Part shown: positions 1 to 7,656 of the stretch, one piece after another
Layout: every line of letters begins with the position of its first letter
Position numbering within the stretch: the stretch's first letter is position 1
Assembly: GCA_964520985.1 (NCBI GenBank)
Contig: CAZFPB010000001.1
Span: 1,674,001-1,738,000 of the forward strand
Source of the DNA: CAYSGL01 sp964520985
GTDB lineage: Bacteria; Pseudomonadota; Alphaproteobacteria; Micavibrionales; Micavibrionaceae
DNA: 64,000 nt
Direction: 5' to 3'
Made by a program: the position numbers and the translations under genes
Notes under the pieces: generated by a model
Database searches by the model: none
Told to the model about the DNA's origin: nothing
The model's input: only the letters and a program-made list of their open reading frames with translations

Positions 1-855
1 GCTTTCGGCTTTTGGCGTTGTGCTCAACTGGTTATCGAGGATCATCGCGCCATTGTCGGTGTAGACGATCAAAATGGCGTGCGGGATATTTTTTTGCATG
101 TCCTGCACGATGGCAAGACGCATACGGTCTTCCGGCACACCCAGAATGCGCAGGGCGGTATATTTGGCGATCGCGTAATCTTCGCAGTCGCCGCCGCGCA
201 TCAGGAATTCAATCGGTGTCGCCCAGTAATCGGATTTGCCGTAGTTGGTGTTATCGCTGACATAGCGCACTTTGTTCAGCAGCGTGTTGACGTTGCTCAC
301 CATTTGATCGAGCGGCTGGCCTTTGAAGGCAGAGAGATCCTTGAGGAAGTCTTGCATTTTCTCCTGGCCGTGCGATGTATTCATCGCGACATCAAATTTC
401 TCGAACATATCGGTCCATTTGGTGAAGGCGGTCAATGAGCCGGAGCGTTTTTCGGTCGAACCGAACAGGCGCGGGAAACTGGCAACCGGGGAGAAGGCGG
501 CTTGCGTGAAGGCCACGCGCGCGGGCACATCTTTAATATTGGAGGCCTGCGCTTTGGTCACGCCAAGGCTGCTCATGGAAATGAAAACCGTGATGGCGGT
601 GGTCATCAAACGCAGCATAAACTGCTCGGCCAGCGCCTTGCGGATGGCGAACGATGATACCTGATTATTGAGGACAAGGTAGCGACCAAGGGTGAGGTTG
701 CTATTACGCGCGCCAGCGAGGGCGAGCTTTAAATCCGCGGGAGCGAGCAAGCCGTCCTGTACGAGGAGTTCCCCGAGGCGGTTGCGCTCAAGCCGTGTTT
801 TGATGCTGGAAAAAATTCCGCTGTATTTTTTATCGTTCACTGATGGCTGACCCAT
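1..855 (-). CDS. Transglutaminase-like (LapG/BTLCP-type) cysteine protease with N-terminal MshEN-like domain, partial
   Basis: I translated this myself; 285 codons are visible and the C-terminus lies beyond the window edge. The start at 853-855 has an AGGGGA ribosome site upstream. Residues 26-78 resemble an MshEN/GspE-N module: RLGELLVQDGLL followed by a second half, LGRYLV...ALAEQ. Residues 82-103 form one hydrophobic segment. The rest matches the bacterial transglutaminase-like cysteine proteases (Peptidase_C93, LapG): C224 in GGDCEDYA, H259 in PHAIL and D274 in ILDN, with spacing close to that of LapG. The predicted topology is an N-terminal cytoplasmic domain and a periplasmic protease. 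LapG-type proteases cleave surface adhesins under c-di-GMP control. Direct c-di-GMP sensing by this N-terminus is my inference. It is divergent from rfaE1. Confidence 0.8.
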   Translation of the reverse strand, partial: MGQPSVNDKKYSGIFSSIKTRLERNRLGELLVQDGLLAPADLKLALAGARNSNLTLGRYLVLNNQVSSFAIRKALAEQFMLRLMTTAITVFISMSSLGVTKAQASNIKDVPARVAFTQAAFSPVASFPRLFGSTEKRSGSLTAFTKWTDMFEKFDVAMNTSHGQEKMQDFLKDLSAFKGQPLDQMVSNVNTLLNKVRYVSDNTNYGKSDYWATPIEFLMRGGDCEDYAIAKYTALRILGVPEDRMRLAIVQDMQKNIPHAILIVYTDNGAMILDNQLSTTPKAES

Positions 856-992
856 AATACGTCTGTCCCCTTATACTCAGTTTTAGTCCCCGAATCATGT
901 TCCCTAACGTATCTAGTATGCCGGACAAAGGTTGACGAATTCCTAACAAGCGCGCAAAACTAGAAGGGTATTTTAAGAAAGCATTAAGAGTT

Positions 993-1991
993 ATGGCCCT
1001 CTCATTTTCCGCTTTGATAGACCAAATGACGCAAACGCGCGTGCTGGTAATCGGCGATGCCATGCTCGATCTGTACAGTGAAGGCACATCCACGCGCCAA
1101 TCACCGGAGGCGCCTGTTCCCGTTATCGTAAAAAATGACACGCAGGCTATTCTGGGTGGCGCGGCGAATGTCGCGGCCAATCTGGCGGCGCTGGGCGTGG
1201 AGGTTCAATTCATTTGCTTGACCGGGCAGGATGCCAATCGCGCGACGCTTATTTCTTTGCTGAAAGAAAAAGGAATTGGTGTGGAAGGGTGCATCATCGA
1301 TGCCACGCGCCCGACGATTTCCAAAGAGCGCGTGACAATGAATAACGCGGCGTTTGCGCGCATCGATCAGGAAAAAACGCATGATGTGGACGGTGTCGCG
1401 CGCGCGGTGTTGCTGGAAGTGTATGAAACATCTTTGGCGGACGCCGATGTCGTTATTTTATCTGATTACTGCAAAGGAACGTTGCCGGACAGTATGATTA
1501 GCGTTTTGCTGGCCAAAGCGGCGGCCAATAATATTCCGGTGATGGTCGATTCCAAGAAAAAAGATTTTTCCGTGTTCGCCGGCGCGCTACTCGCCAAGCC
1601 TAATAAAAAAGAACTGGCCGAGCGTAGCGGGCAGGCGGATGTATCGCATGACGCCGCGATTGAAAAAGCCGCGCGCCTGTTGATGCAGGAAAGCGGTCTT
1701 CACGCCATTCTTGCCAGCCGTTCGGAACAGGGCGCGATGCTGGTCACTCCTGAAGCGGCGCACGGCTATCCCGCAACGGCGCGCCATGTCTCAGAAGTTT
1801 CAGGGGCGGGCGATACGCTGCTCGCCGTATGCGCGGCGGCGTTGGCCGCAGGTGCCAATTTACGCGATGCCGCCTATATCGGTTCTCTGGCCGCAGGGGT
1901 TGCCGTTGAAAAATCGGGCACGGCCTGCGTTACTAGGGAAGAGTTAACCGATGCCGTGTTACGCTATGAGCAGGAAAGAAAAACCGCATGA
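993..1991 (+). CDS. rfaE1: D-glycero-beta-D-manno-heptose-7-phosphate kinase
   Basis: A PfkB/ribokinase-family kinase of 332 residues that phosphorylates D-glycero-D-manno-heptose 7-phosphate at C1 on the way to ADP-heptose for the LPS inner core. Visible marks are the N-terminal VIGDAMLD strand (19-26), the substrate motif GGAANVAANLAALG (55-68) and the C-terminal GAGD anion hole with catalytic Asp (271-274). It corresponds to the N-terminal half of E. coli HldE. Here the kinase and adenylyltransferase are separate genes whose ends overlap by four bases (ATGA), so they are almost certainly translationally coupled. Confidence 0.93.
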   Translation: MALSFSALIDQMTQTRVLVIGDAMLDLYSEGTSTRQSPEAPVPVIVKNDTQAILGGAANVAANLAALGVEVQFICLTGQDANRATLISLLKEKGIGVEGCIIDATRPTISKERVTMNNAAFARIDQEKTHDVDGVARAVLLEVYETSLADADVVILSDYCKGTLPDSMISVLLAKAAANNIPVMVDSKKKDFSVFAGALLAKPNKKELAERSGQADVSHDAAIEKAARLLMQESGLHAILASRSEQGAMLVTPEAAHGYPATARHVSEVSGAGDTLLAVCAAALAAGANLRDAAYIGSLAAGVAVEKSGTACVTREELTDAVLRYEQERKTA

Positions 1992-2500
1992 CGCCGCTTC
2001 TTCAGGCTCCCCTATCCGACTGGTCCAGTGCCGCAAGCCAGATAAAAGAGTGGCAGGCGCAGGGTTTACGCGTCGGGTTTACCAATGGATGTTTTGATAT
2101 TCTGCATGTGGGCCATGCACGGTATCTGAACGAAGCGCGCCTTCGCTGCGACAAACTGGTGGTCGGCCTCAATCATGATCAATCGGTGCGCATCCTCAAA
2201 GGGCCGACGCGCCCCGTGAATAATGAAGAAGCCCGCGCCGGTGTGATCGGATCGCTGGCCAGTGTCGATCTGGTGGTTTTATTTGGTGCGCAAGAAGCAG
2301 GTGCAGATAATACGCCCTGCAAACTGATTGAGACGATCAAGCCCGATATCTTTTTCAAAGGCGGCGATTACACGATCGATCAATTGCCTGAAGCGAAAAT
2401 CGTGCAGGCCTATGGCGGTGAAGTGGCCATCATGTCGATGGTTGATGGGTACAGCACCACGGCCACCATTCAAAAAATGCAAGACGGGAAAGCGGCATAG
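1988..2500 (+). CDS. rfaE2: D-glycero-beta-D-manno-heptose 1-phosphate adenylyltransferase
   Basis: A cytidylyltransferase-like nucleotidyltransferase of 170 residues that activates heptose 1-phosphate with ATP to ADP-heptose. The nucleotide-binding signature FTNGCFDILHVGHARYL spans residues 31-47, with the HxGH motif at 40-43. The C-terminal GYSTT loop is also present. It equals the C-terminal half of the fused HldE of enterobacteria. The start overlaps the stop of the kinase gene, and the downstream acetyltransferase begins two bases after the stop, so the three genes form an operon. Confidence 0.93.
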   Translation: MTPLLQAPLSDWSSAASQIKEWQAQGLRVGFTNGCFDILHVGHARYLNEARLRCDKLVVGLNHDQSVRILKGPTRPVNNEEARAGVIGSLASVDLVVLFGAQEAGADNTPCKLIETIKPDIFFKGGDYTIDQLPEAKIVQAYGGEVAIMSMVDGYSTTATIQKMQDGKAA

Positions 2501-2502
2501 AA

Positions 2503-3024
2503 ATGAGCCTGACACTTCTACCGGCGGATTTTTCGCAAGGTGAATACAGCTTTAAAAAAGCGGGCGTTAAAGACCTGCCGCAGATTCGCCGCTGGCTCGA
2601 TGCCAAGCATTTGGGTGAATGGTGGACGCCCGGCGAGGACGAGCTGGCGGCCGTTATGGCGGATGAGGCAGGACAGGCTGCCTATATCGTCGCGCATCAG
2701 GGCTGGGCATTTGCGTATGCACATGTAAGCGATCCCGCGTTTGACCCCGCGTTAAGCGAGCAGATCGATTTCCCCAAAGGTACGATCCGGTTCGATCAGT
2801 TTATCGGCGATACCGACATGATCGGATTCGGCCATGGCATCAAATTCATCAAGGCCTTCGTGGCGGCGATGAAAGACGCCCCCGGCGTGACGAAGCTGAT
2901 GGTCTTGCCCGCCAAGGAAAACGTCTTCGCCGCCCGCACCTACAGCCAGTGCGGCTTTCGCAGCGAGAAGACCATTGATTGCGGCAAGGGTCACTGCATG
3001 TTGATGACTCAAAACGTCGGGTAA
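2503..3024 (+). CDS. GNAT-family acetyltransferase, AAC(6')-like
   Basis: A GNAT-fold N-acetyltransferase of 173 residues. The layout resembles the Acetyltransf_8/AAC(6') group: an RRWLDAKHLGEWW segment near the N-terminus, IRFDQFIGD in the middle strand, GHGIKFIKAF at the acetyl-CoA loop position and a closing NVFAARTYSQCGF. The substrate cannot be told from sequence. It is the third gene of the heptose operon with almost no spacing. A role in sugar or envelope modification is possible but unproven. It should not be read as a resistance gene on this evidence. Confidence 0.7.
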   Translation: MSLTLLPADFSQGEYSFKKAGVKDLPQIRRWLDAKHLGEWWTPGEDELAAVMADEAGQAAYIVAHQGWAFAYAHVSDPAFDPALSEQIDFPKGTIRFDQFIGDTDMIGFGHGIKFIKAFVAAMKDAPGVTKLMVLPAKENVFAARTYSQCGFRSEKTIDCGKGHCMLMTQNVG

Positions 3025-3100
3025 TTTCCTAAATAATCTATATATAGTGATATGTTGCGACCCTTATCCACAATATGTGCGATTTTTTCGCATATTCAGC

Positions 3101-3139
3101 TTGATCTTTGAACGGACTTAAATGAGAATGATTCTCATT
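3101..3139 (+). promoter_or_regulatory. Fur-type operator over a putative promoter
   Basis: Positions 3121-3139 read AATGAGAATGATTCTCATT, a perfect 9-1-9 palindrome that matches the classical Fur box closely. A weak promoter can be drawn over it: TTGATC at 3101-3106, a 17-base spacer, then GAGAAT at 3124-3129, so a bound repressor would cover the -10 region. The next start codon is at 3189. Iron-dependent control of the small gene at 3189, and possibly the lipoprotein gene at 3486, is inferred. Confidence 0.65.
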
Positions 3140-3188
3140 CTGGTGAGGGAGTTCTTTCCGTCACGCTGCCCGAAAAAGGATCTGACTC

Positions 3189-3398
3189 ATGCTCAAAGAC
3201 CTCCTTGCTTTATCCGGCTATTTCGATGGGGTGGAAACGGCGCTGTATGAAGAGGATCTTGTTCATCGGTATGGGCGCGAGACAGTGCATGAGGCGATCG
3301 ATAAAGGCTGGCTGGCACATGGCTGGATTCCGTGCGGCCGGGGACGTCGCCGCTGTGTTGTGCGTCTGTCGGAAGCCGGTCAGCAAGCCGCTGCCTGA
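3189..3398 (+). CDS. Small winged-helix-like protein behind a Fur box
   Basis: A 69-residue protein with an AAAGGA ribosome site nine bases before the ATG. The sequence looks like a compact winged helix: two acidic helices (residues 1-40, with YEEDLVHRYG), then a basic turn (CGRGRRRCVVRLSEAG) typical of a wing and final helix. I do not recognise the family. It lies 50 bases downstream of a perfect Fur-type palindrome, which suggests expression under iron limitation. It could be a small regulator or an adaptor. Confidence 0.6.
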   Translation: MLKDLLALSGYFDGVETALYEEDLVHRYGRETVHEAIDKGWLAHGWIPCGRGRRRCVVRLSEAGQQAAA

Positions 3399-3485
3399 TA
3401 GAGCGTCATGAGTCTGTACGAAGCGGGTGCAAGCTGGTAGGATTCTTTCACAAGATTTCTGGCTCGCCTTGATAAGGAACACCCC

Positions 3486-4094
3486 ATGATTCGTCTGAAA
3501 ACCCTGCTTTTGACTTCCGCTGTTTTATTGCCGCTCTCGCTCGGCGGGTGCGATCGCTATACTTCGACGCCCTTCGATTCGCCGCCGTCACAGGGCGTCC
3601 AGATGGCAAGCTACGAGGCGGCTGACAAGCTGGCCGGGCAATCCTTGAATGTCGTGACGCGCGAAACGCCAATCGCCGTGGGTACGTTGAGCGATATCAA
3701 TGACATTGAAAGTTCGAGCGCGCTGGGCCGCATGATTGCGGAACAGGTTGGCGCGCGCTTCGTGCAGCTGGGCTATACGGTCTCCGAAATAAAACTGCGC
3801 GCGGATATTAATGTGCAACAACCGAATGATGGCACCGCTGGCGCGGGTGAATATATGACTTCGCGTAATCGCGAACAGCTGGCGGCGCACACCAACGCGC
3901 GCGCGGTTATTTCGGGTACATATGCCGTCGCAGGAGAAAACATTCTGGTCAACCTGCGCCTCATTGATGTCAACACCGCCCGCATTCTCGCCGCGCATGA
4001 TTACAGCATGCCGATGAATGAAGATACGCGCCGCCTGCTAGATTCCGACACGTCGACAGGGTCTGGTATTTTCTCCAGCGGCTGGGCGAAGTAG
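3486..4094 (+). CDS. FlgO-family outer-membrane lipoprotein
   Basis: A lipoprotein of 202 residues. The signal peptide ends in the lipobox LSLGGC (Cys22). The body fits the FlgO-domain family: a conserved start with ADKLAGQS, the segment VGTLSDINDIESSSALGRMIAEQVGARFVQLGY, and a later AVISGTYAVAGENILVNLRLID. FlgO proteins are linked in vibrios to flagellar or outer-membrane integrity, but the wider family occurs without flagella and its job is unclear. No flagellar genes are nearby. A strong hairpin terminator follows 16 bases after the stop. Confidence 0.75.
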   Translation: MIRLKTLLLTSAVLLPLSLGGCDRYTSTPFDSPPSQGVQMASYEAADKLAGQSLNVVTRETPIAVGTLSDINDIESSSALGRMIAEQVGARFVQLGYTVSEIKLRADINVQQPNDGTAGAGEYMTSRNREQLAAHTNARAVISGTYAVAGENILVNLRLIDVNTARILAAHDYSMPMNEDTRRLLDSDTSTGSGIFSSGWAK

Positions 4095-4110
4095 ACCCAT
4101 CACAAATAAT

Positions 4111-4140
4111 AAAAAGCCCTGCACTGCAGGGCTTTTTATT
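4111..4140. terminator. Bidirectional rho-independent terminator
   Basis: The inverted repeat AAAAAGCCCTGCA/TGCAGGGCTTTTT has a tiny loop and A/T runs on both sides. It lies between the convergent FlgO-like gene and the pseudopilin-like gene and can end both transcripts. Confidence 0.85.
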
Positions 4141-4846
4141 AGCGGGCGAGTAGAACGCGGTAATAATGATAGGTCCCGGCAGCGGGTGTTCCGCCACCTT
4201 CAAAGCAGCCCTCTTTTTTGCCTGCCAACAACGTCGGCGCGGCATCGGCAATCCAGCTATTGTAATCATATATTCCAGCAAACTTGGTTGTAATATCGAC
4301 TGTTCCATCATCTGCAGGCGGTGTGCCGCTAGGCATATTGACATTGCTTGCCTTATTGATCGCCACGCAAAAATCTTTTGTGACATACGGCAATATTGCT
4401 ACCAAGTCAGCACTCGCGTTCGTGCTGGCGGTCGTACCAATACCACGTACCTGACTATTTGCATTAAAAATCCAAGGCGTTAGCGTTGTCTGTACACCAC
4501 TTGGCGGCTCGCGCCAGGTTGCGCCGCCGCCACTTTTATTAAAGACTTGGCGTGCCGGGATGTCGTTGATATCGCCTGCAGCATTGTAATCGGCATGGGC
4601 GCTGGGATGGGCAAAGCGGATGTCGGTTTCTGAATAGCCGTTTTGCTGGATAAATCCGACGGCCCGTTCCAGCTCGTTCGCATATTGCTGCACTTCAGAC
4701 ACTTTAATCGCAAGGCCTTCGGCGTCGATGTTGGCACCGGGCTGCGACGAGCCGCGCACCATGACGATTAGCAGACCCATCAGGAAAATTGCCCCCAGAA
4801 TGTAGATAACGATGTTGCCGGATTCTGGAGAGCGTGCATGTGTCAT
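4139..4846 (-). CDS. Pseudopilin-like membrane-anchored protein, paralogue 1
   Basis: A 235-residue protein with a short polar N-terminus ending in ESGN, then one hydrophobic helix (12-31), then a long helical stretch with YANELERAVGFIQQNGY. This resembles the N-helix of type IV pilins or pseudopilins, although the usual Glu at +5 is missing. It shares clear features with the gene at 9952-10674: a motif F-x3-GGG-x2-W-x3-P, a pair of cysteines (DFCVAIN and EGCFEGG) and the C-terminal YRVLLAR. The start lies 8 bases beyond the carboxypeptidase stop in the same direction, so co-transcription is likely. No pilus assembly genes are in the window. Function unknown. Confidence 0.6.
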   Translation of the reverse strand: MTHARSPESGNIVIYILGAIFLMGLLIVMVRGSSQPGANIDAEGLAIKVSEVQQYANELERAVGFIQQNGYSETDIRFAHPSAHADYNAAGDINDIPARQVFNKSGGGATWREPPSGVQTTLTPWIFNANSQVRGIGTTASTNASADLVAILPYVTKDFCVAINKASNVNMPSGTPPADDGTVDITTKFAGIYDYNSWIADAAPTLLAGKKEGCFEGGGTPAAGTYHYYRVLLAR

Positions 4847-4853
4847 GTCTTTC

Positions 4854-6338
4854 TTATTCCGCCCTTGGAGCGATGGTCATGCAGTCGCGCAGATAACGGC
4901 AGGCGACGCGGGCATCTTCCTTGCTGAAACCGGCAAGGCGCGCGCGGAAAAGTAACGAGTTGCCGGTGCGCAGCGGCACGACCAGCGGCTGCGCTTCTTT
5001 CAGCGCGGCGGGCAACGATTGCACGGCGTGACGCAAGGCATCATCCGTGGCAACACGGCTGTTAAACGCGCCGATCTGTACCGCCCATTTATCATCAGGC
5101 TGGCTAGGCGTTAAAACCGGCGGTAAAGATACCGGCGTTGCGGCTATGCCGGGACTCATTCTATTTTTATGCACGGCCATGGCCAGCATGCCGGTTTCCA
5201 GACGCTTGGTGACGGCCGGGTCGAAATCACCCTGTCCGGTTAACTCATCGAACGCGCCGGATTGCAGGGTCGGCTGGATGCGCACCAGTTGGCGCACGAC
5301 GTTGTCGTCATCCGCAGGAGTTGCCAGCGTTTGCGCCTGCAGCGGAGTAAGGCTGGCAATTTGCGCGGGCGTTGCGGCCGGAATACCGGCGCCGAACGGG
5401 TTGTTCGGCTGGGTTGGTTTCAAAATATTCTGCGCGACAAGGACGCCGGGTTTGCGGGCTGGGACAGGCGGCTTTTCCAGCGGGGCCATCGCTATTTGTG
5501 TGGTTGATGGCGCGCCTTTGCCCACCTGTTTAAAGCCGGTGTTGAGCAGTTCGGCCATATGGGAATTGCGCGACGCTGTCGAACGGCCACCGAATACGAC
5601 GCCGATCAAACGGCGACCATCGCGGCGCGCGGAAGCCACGAGGTTGAAACCTGAGGCGTTGATGTAACCGGTTTTGAATCCGTCCATGCCTGCATAGGTT
5701 TCCATCAAGCGGTTGTGATTGCGGTAGGTCTTGCCTTGATAAGTGAAAGTCTTGGTCGAAAAATAGCCGTAGTAATGCGGATAGCGGTTCAGGATATAGC
5801 TGGCAAGTTTGGCCATGTCGCGCGCGGTTGTGACCTGCCCCGAATTCGGCAGGCCGGACGCATTTTTAAACGTCGTGCGGGTCATGCCGATTTCGCGGGC
5901 GCGGCGTGTCATCTGCGTGGCAAAGTTGCTTTCCGTGCTGCCCAGATATTCGGCGACGGCCACAGCAATATCGTTTGCCGATTTGGTGACGAGGGAGAGA
6001 ATGGCATCTTCGACGCGCATGCTCGAGCCAGCGGGCAGACCGATCTTGCTCGGTTGCTGGGCGACGGCATTTCTTGAAATGTGGATGCGGTCTTTCAGTT
6101 TGACGTCGCCGCGCTCCATCGCATCGAACAGCATCAGCAAGGTCATCATTTTTGTCAGCGACGCAGGGTAGCGTGGGGAATCAGCATAGCGCGAGGAGAT
6201 GATGGCACCCGTATCGGCATCCAGCACCAGAGACGCATATTTTTCGGTTGCCTGCCCTTTGGCAAAGGCACCAGACGGCAAGGCCCCTATAAAGCCAATA
6301 GTCATAAGAACAATAAGGGCGGTTGCGCGCCAGATCAT
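4854..6338 (-). CDS. Serine D-alanyl-D-alanine carboxypeptidase with C-terminal SPOR domain
   Basis: A penicillin-binding protein of the S11 (PBP5/DacF) family, 494 residues, that trims the terminal D-Ala of peptidoglycan stem peptides in the periplasm. After a signal peptide come the active-site motifs SLTK (60-63), SAN (120-122) and KTG (222-224). A proline-rich linker (about 290-410) leads to a SPOR domain (about 415-490, WAVQIGAF...LFRARLAGF), which would direct it to denuded glycan at the division site. This domain pairing, next to phasin and clpS-clpA, is common in alphaproteobacteria. Confidence 0.93.
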   Translation of the reverse strand: MIWRATALIVLMTIGFIGALPSGAFAKGQATEKYASLVLDADTGAIISSRYADSPRYPASLTKMMTLLMLFDAMERGDVKLKDRIHISRNAVAQQPSKIGLPAGSSMRVEDAILSLVTKSANDIAVAVAEYLGSTESNFATQMTRRAREIGMTRTTFKNASGLPNSGQVTTARDMAKLASYILNRYPHYYGYFSTKTFTYQGKTYRNHNRLMETYAGMDGFKTGYINASGFNLVASARRDGRRLIGVVFGGRSTASRNSHMAELLNTGFKQVGKGAPSTTQIAMAPLEKPPVPARKPGVLVAQNILKPTQPNNPFGAGIPAATPAQIASLTPLQAQTLATPADDDNVVRQLVRIQPTLQSGAFDELTGQGDFDPAVTKRLETGMLAMAVHKNRMSPGIAATPVSLPPVLTPSQPDDKWAVQIGAFNSRVATDDALRHAVQSLPAALKEAQPLVVPLRTGNSLLFRARLAGFSKEDARVACRYLRDCMTIAPRAE

Positions 6339-6517
6339 TAAGTAAGTCTCCTGCGGCTCTTTAAGGAAGAGTGCCCGAAAAGGTAGTGTGACATAAAGTG
6401 GGTATAGATAAGGTTAAGGAAGCGTGAACTCTGCCCATGGTTTTCCCAGTTTACCCACATCCGGGTAGGGCTGTCCACGAAAAGACCGCCTCAAAGCCCC
6501 AAAAAGCCATACAATGG

Positions 6518-6606
6518 TGCACTGCAAAAAAGAGGGTTGATCTTTGGGGGAATCCGGGTTATATTCATATTTGTGCAGTGCAATAATTTTCATAATTTTG
6601 CTGCAC
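6518..6606 (+). promoter_or_regulatory. TGC-rich sites upstream of phasin, probable PhaR operators
   Basis: Three TGC-type elements lie in the 292-base gap before the phasin gene: TGCACTGCA at 6518-6526, TGCAGTGCA at 6574-6582 and TGCTGCAC at 6599-6606. Alphaproteobacterial PhaR repressors bind TGC-rich dyads in front of phasin genes and are released by polyhydroxyalkanoate. The match is by pattern only. The remainder of the gap (6339-6517) shows no gene. Confidence 0.5.
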
Positions 6607-6630
6607 TCTTAACTAGTAAGGACGTTCACT

Positions 6631-7158
6631 ATGGCCAAGAAGTCGAGTGTAAAGAAAACCGTTAAGAAGCAGGCAGCACAGGCAGCCACGCAAGGAAAAA
6701 AAGTAATGGATACCACCGAGAAACTGGGCAAGCGCGCTATCGATAATGTAACGGCTCTGCCTTTCATCAATATGGAGACTTTCACTATGAAACCGAACAA
6801 AAATTTTGATAAAATCACGCAAGACGCCACCGCTTCCGCGCAAGAGCAATTCGATGCGTTTTCGCAGTTCGCGTCGAGCTACGCTAAGGGCCTCGAACAA
6901 TGGACCAAGACCTATGTCGAGCTGACGCAGCAAACGACAGGCGAACTGGCCGAAAGCGCCAAAGCGCTGCTGGCCTGCAAAACCATCAATGAATATGCCG
7001 ATGCGCAAACCAAATTCGCACAAGCCAGCTTTGAGAAAATCATGGGCAATGCAACAAAACTGTCTGAACTGTCCATCCGTATGGCCAATGACAGCATGCA
7101 GCCACTGAATGAGCAAATGAACAAGGCAATCAAAAAAGCCTCTGATCTGGCTGCCTAA
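6631..7158 (+). CDS. Phasin family protein
   Basis: A 175-residue phasin, the amphipathic protein that coats polyhydroxyalkanoate granules. The N-terminal 40 residues are lysine- and alanine-rich (KKSSVKKTVKKQ), followed by the phasin_2 core: long helices with FDAFSQFASSYAKGLEQW and FAQASFEKIMGNATKLSEL. A second in-frame Met at residue 53 would give a form without the basic tail. The gene has its own TGC-type upstream sites and its own terminator, so it is monocistronic. The basic tail might bind DNA or granule lipid, which is inference. Confidence 0.88.
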   Translation: MAKKSSVKKTVKKQAAQAATQGKKVMDTTEKLGKRAIDNVTALPFINMETFTMKPNKNFDKITQDATASAQEQFDAFSQFASSYAKGLEQWTKTYVELTQQTTGELAESAKALLACKTINEYADAQTKFAQASFEKIMGNATKLSELSIRMANDSMQPLNEQMNKAIKKASDLAA

Positions 7159-7180
7159 GCTTTACGTCATCCTTCGTTTT

Positions 7181-7214
7181 AAACCTCCGGGTCCCAATCC
7201 CCGGGGGTTTTTTT
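7181..7214 (+). terminator. Terminator of the phasin gene
   Basis: The stem AACCTCCGGG/CCCGGGGGTT (one T-G pair) is followed by seven T residues, 23 bases after the phasin stop. Confidence 0.85.
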
Positions 7215-7268
7215 ATGCCTTGAGATTCCGCTCGGCGCGCTTATCTTTTTCATTGTATACTGGGGGCC

Positions 7269-7652
7269 ATGATTTTGATGAATTTACCGACACGTATGGA
7301 TGAGGAAAGCCCGGGCAAACCGGGCGGCGGAGATACGGGCGCGCCGGGTGAGGGCAATCCCGATACCGGCGTCATGCTCAAAACCCGGCCCAAAACTAAA
7401 AAACCTTCCATGTACAAGGTTTTGCTGCTGAACGACGATTACACGCCGATGGAATTCGTGGTCCATGTGCTGGAACGGTTTTTCAGCAAGAACCGCGCCG
7501 AGGCGACCGATATTATGCTGCATGTTCATCGACGCGGCGTCGGGCTGTGCGGTGTATTTACCTACGAGCTGGCTGAAACAAAAGTGGCGCAGGTGATGGA
7601 TTTTGCCCGCGCCAACGAGCAGCCCCTGCAATGCACGATGGAGAAAGAGTAA
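7269..7652 (+). CDS. clpS: ATP-dependent Clp protease adaptor ClpS
   Basis: The N-end-rule adaptor that binds N-terminal Leu, Phe, Tyr or Trp and hands substrates to ClpAP. It has 127 residues from this ATG; in-frame Met codons at 7278 and 7296 are alternatives. The first 40 residues are a glycine-rich flexible tail. The core begins at PSMYKVLLLNDDYTPMEFVV, with the conserved NDDYTPMEFV surface, and continues with HRRGVGLCGVFTYELAETK. It is immediately upstream of clpA, the standard arrangement. Confidence 0.95.
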   Translation: MILMNLPTRMDEESPGKPGGGDTGAPGEGNPDTGVMLKTRPKTKKPSMYKVLLLNDDYTPMEFVVHVLERFFSKNRAEATDIMLHVHRRGVGLCGVFTYELAETKVAQVMDFARANEQPLQCTMEKE

Positions 7653-7656
7653 CACC

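Noticed and set aside
2503..3024. Possible aminoglycoside resistance gene
   Set aside because: Only fold-level likeness to AAC(6'); the location in a heptose operon makes a housekeeping role more likely.
3072..3096. Imperfect inverted repeat AATATGTGCGA/TCGCATATT around a T-run
   Set aside because: The T-run is in the loop rather than behind the stem, so it does not fit a standard terminator.
3205..3411. Alternative frame with Met-rich, Cys-rich translation
   Set aside because: Shadow of the 3189-3398 gene, which has a proper ribosome site and sensible composition.
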